Shown here piece after piece: positions 61,080 to 64,000 of a DNA stretch of 64,000 nucleotides (position 1 is the first letter of the stretch; every line of letters begins with the position of its first letter). The position numbers were made by a program, and so were the translations under genes. The DNA is from Tritrichomonas musculus (lineage: Eukaryota; Parabasalia; Tritrichomonadida; Tritrichomonadidae): assembly GCA_039105265.1 (NCBI GenBank), contig JAPFFF010000002.1, positions 8,928,001-8,992,000 on the forward strand. Direction: 5' to 3'. The notes beneath the pieces were generated by a model that did not search any database, was not told where the DNA came from, and saw only the letters and a program-made list of their open reading frames with translations.

Positions 61080-62340
61080 TCTTCTATTATTTCTGGATCA
61101 ACTGGATAATTTTCTGTGAGTGGATGTCGATAAATATGAAAATTTGCGAGGGCAGTGCACATTAAATAATATATAGTTGAAGTCTTTCATGCTTCAGATG
61201 GAAAGGCACAAACATAATGCCACAAAGTGTTTTGAGCCTTCCAAACTAGAGTTCTAAGATAATTTTATCAAAGGAGACATTCTTGTTGCAATTTAATTGA
61301 GCTGGAGTATAATTTTGATTTCTATGCTTTTTGATAGGTAAAAACGGATTGAGGTAAAATATTTTCAACCATAATATAATCTTTATCAAAGAGTGCAGAA
61401 ACAGGTCCTAAATTGTTTTATGGATTATTATATAAAACATAATTATTGATTTCATTAATAATTTTGTTTTTTGAATCTGTCTACTGAAAAATGGTGGAAT
61501 CATGAGCTCTTCCTTTAAATAACCCTTTTATATCTACTGCCAATCCTTGAGGTCCAACTGTTACTTGCATTTTTAAGCAATGAAAGTGATGTTTACCTGA
61601 TTAAAAGTTTTCTTTATCAACTTTTGGTTTTGGTAATCGTTGAACACGGCCAACGACAACTATAATACATTGAGGAAAATATCTAAATAAAGTTTTTTTG
61701 TATATTCTCTGACAGGGTATAGGCCTTACATTAGCCATAATTTTTTTCATAGCCATAAACTTTTTATTTTTATTGCCAAACTTATTTTAACATAAACTTT
61801 GATAAAAGATCTAATCGCTGTTTATGGTTATAATTTTCATTCATTACTGCTTCCATTAATAGTGTAGATTGTAGAAGTGAGAAAGCAAGATCTCATCTTC
61901 CTTGTTTTCTGAAATGGACTCTATTTTTATAAATAAAGAATTTAAATGAGAGACAATCTTCCATTTTTGAATAACGGCAATTGTTAATTGTCCATTTTGA
62001 AATTCCATTTTCTTCAAATGATTTGATATTGTTGGAATCGCTTAATGCAAAGTGGGACAAATTGAAGAACCCATGGATTTCTGATAACAGTCACACTTAA
62101 CAAGATGTATTTAGTCTTCATAAATAAATACACTTTCAATTATTTTAGAGGAATAAATTACCAATTCTTCCAAAGTAAATGATGGATGTTCAAAAAGTGT
62201 ATCACAAATTTCTGGTGCATATGTGAATGTTCTTGACAAACCAAAAACAATTACAAATGCTTCGCTTTTGAAGCATCTTTTGCAGATTTTTGTATTTTGC
62301 CTCTGCTTGACTTTTTAGTTTTTTGTGATTCAATACATTG
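61080..62340 (-). pseudogene. decayed DDE (Harbinger/DDE_4-like) transposase
   Basis: Reverse-strand frames give a patchwork of transposase-like segments broken by several stops. Examples are IIVVVGRVQRLPKPKVD (near 61660-61610) and KMQVTVGPQGLAVDIKGLF followed by GRAHDSTIF (near 61575-61487), which is the second catalytic-Asp region. NLGPVSALFDKDYIMVENILP (near 61416-61354) and LVWKAQNTLWHYVCAFPSEA (near 61250-61190) come after. The pattern fits DDE-superfamily transposases of the Harbinger type. Stops are spread over the length, so it is dead. No terminal repeats were identified. Confidence 0.6.
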
Positions 62341-62974
62341 ATCCTCCGACCATCCCTTCATCAATTATAAATAATTTATATAAATTAAAATTATATTACT
62401 CTCAATTTTTGAATAATGATAAAAACTGAAGATAAAACTAGAGATATCATTCAATTTGAAATAATTAATTGAATCAACACATCATTGTTTCATCGAAAAT
62501 ATTAGAAAAATTGGATTCATTATGATTATAAACAATTGGATATAAAGAGTAACAGATAAATTTCTATAGATTTTTATCGAATTTATAAAATTATTTGTGA
62601 GATGATTATGCTTAAGTTTTTTCAACGTTATTAAAATATTTTCATACCTTTTATTGATGTTTGACAGTTATATATGAAATTAATAATTGAATCATAATAT
62701 AAAAATAATTCATATCAAATGATGTTTAGAAAATTTAAACGCTAAAAAATAAAAATTTTTCTCCTTCTTTTTTCGTTTGTTTTTAATGAATACACAGTAA
62801 ACAAATAAAAAACAATATATTTGTTTATATATATAATATAAATATGTGATTTATTTCATATATAATGATATTTTTAAAAAAATATTTATAAATCAAATTT
62901 TTGGTGGAATTTCTTTTCTTTGAATTTTTTATGATTATCATAAAAAATAAATTATTTTCTATAACTAGGAGAAA
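62341..62974. other. intergenic region upstream of the Myb gene
   Basis: AT-rich with no gene. The 200 bases before the Myb start contain T-rich runs and ATAACTAGGAGAAA just before the ATG. Confidence 0.45.
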
Positions 62975-63646
62975 ATGTCGAACAACCAACCTTTATATGC
63001 ATCCTCATATACATTATCAACTTTTACTTCAAGCAGCATAGAAAGCTCAAATGAAAAGTGTATTCTTAACCCAATCTCAAGAAATTATCCAATTCCTGTT
63101 TTGGATTTAAATTCTTCTATTATTGCTAATACATTGGGAAAAAATCCAAGAAGGAAATTTAGTCCTGAAGAAGATGAAAGATTACGGTGTCTTGTGGCTA
63201 CAAATGGACGGAAAAAATGGGAAGCAATTGCCAGAAAAATGCCAGGTAGAACAGGAAGACAATGTAGAGATAGGTATCAAAATTATCTCGTTCCAGGTTT
63301 TTTTAATGGTCAATGGACAAAGCAAGAAGATGAACTATTAATGAAAAAATACAAGGAAATTGGCTCGAAATGGTCAAATATGTCCAAGTTTTTTGAACAT
63401 AGAAATGCAAATGCGCTGAAAAATAGATGGAATTATTTTATATCTCAAAAAATGAAAAAAGAAAATATTGAAAAAATCGAGTGTAATCAAAAAGGGAATG
63501 AGCCAAATGATGAAACAAATCAAGATCAAAAAAATAATGATAATAAAATTAATCAAACATGGCCTTTTGATTTTATTGATTTTAAATCAATAAATGAAAA
63601 TAATGCATATGTTTTTGGAGATGAATGTTCTGAATTATGGATTTAA
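62975..63646 (+). CDS. two-repeat Myb DNA-binding protein
   Basis: A 223-residue transcription-factor-like protein with two Myb repeats, at about 60-108 and 111-160. They show the tryptophan spacing KW--IA---PGRTGRQCRDRYQNYL and W----DELL----KE-GSKW, with a final NALKNRWNYF. This is the R2R3-like layout typical of trichomonad Myb proteins, which bind promoter elements. The N-terminal 60 residues are Ser/Thr-rich; the C-terminal 60 are polar, with an FDFIDFKSI cluster that could be an activation tail. A nuclear role is expected from the family; the DNA targets are unknown. Confidence 0.92.
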   Translation: MSNNQPLYASSYTLSTFTSSSIESSNEKCILNPISRNYPIPVLDLNSSIIANTLGKNPRRKFSPEEDERLRCLVATNGRKKWEAIARKMPGRTGRQCRDRYQNYLVPGFFNGQWTKQEDELLMKKYKEIGSKWSNMSKFFEHRNANALKNRWNYFISQKMKKENIEKIECNQKGNEPNDETNQDQKNNDNKINQTWPFDFIDFKSINENNAYVFGDECSELWI

Positions 63647-64000
63647 TAAAAATATAAATAATTAAAAAAAAAATTTACAAATGATATAAGCTAACAAATA
63701 AAATTTTTAGTTTTTGAAGACGTTATAGATTTGTTGAATTTACAATACATTTAATAATATTATTGTAAAGTAAAATTATATTACAATATTTTTTTTTTTT
63801 TTTTTTAATTTGTTTAAAATATGAATAATAATTCCACATTTATGCCAGTTTCCAAATTTGGATATGACAATTTCATGAACATAAGCCTTGGCCTTTGCTT
63901 TATTAATTGTTATAAAAATTTCAAATAGCATTCAATTTTTCAATACCTTACTAATCAAAACGAAAATGGTGGATGCCATTGAAAATCTTTTTTTTTTTTT
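63647..64000. other. 3' flank of the Myb gene
   Basis: AT-rich with T runs at about 63788-63806 and at the window end. A less AT-rich stretch at 63835-63900 shows no convincing frame. Nothing recognised. Confidence 0.4.

Noticed and set aside
1-64000. CRISPR arrays, rRNA genes, bacterial operons
   Set aside because: No spacer-repeat arrays or rRNA-like sequence. Gene spacing and families are eukaryotic, with operon-like packing only inside the Polintons.

Overview
The window looks like a trichomonad (parabasalid) genome, closest in character to Tritrichomonas or Trichomonas. It is very AT-rich, its genes have no visible introns, 5' leaders look very short, and the host genes belong to families expanded in trichomonads: a membrane class III cyclase, a CK1 kinase, a kinase fused to Sel1 repeats, a PP1-like phosphatase, a half-size ABCA-type transporter and a two-repeat Myb protein. 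Polintons (Mavericks) are also typical of these genomes. Species assignment is inference.

Layout. 1-26 kb is ordinary host sequence: aldo-keto reductase, kinase-Sel1 protein, ABC transporter, CK1 kinase, adenylyl-cyclase-like protein, PP1-like phosphatase and a small C2 protein. Long AT-rich gaps separate them and hold several short inverted-repeat transposons. 26.7-30.6 kb is a non-coding nest of DNA transposons up to four levels deep, with target duplications visible at most levels. 31.0-59.9 kb is a second nest. A decayed hAT-type transposase gene is split by an outer Polinton (31486-58899). The outer element is interrupted by a 22.4 kb inner Polinton (34087-56468). Each Polinton has its own terminal inverted repeats, beginning AGTAG, and its own 5 bp target duplication. 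60-62.4 kb holds fossils: a scrap of a Polinton fibre-like gene and a decayed DDE transposase. The window ends with a Myb gene.

The inner Polinton looks nearly whole, with about one break. On the + strand it carries a protein-primed-type DNA polymerase B with a long acidic, repetitive N-terminus, small proteins including a basic bZIP-like one, and a 2429-residue fibre-like protein. On the - strand it carries a capsid, packaging ATPase and integrase cluster with several small structural-looking proteins. No protease was recognised in the inner element. The outer element is a shortened, broken relative. It keeps an HNH endonuclease, a coiled-coil protein, a Ulp1-type cysteine protease, a homologue of the inner element's putative minor capsid protein and a stub of integrase; polymerase, ATPase and major capsid genes are absent.

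All calls come from reading motifs and repeats by eye. No database search was run.
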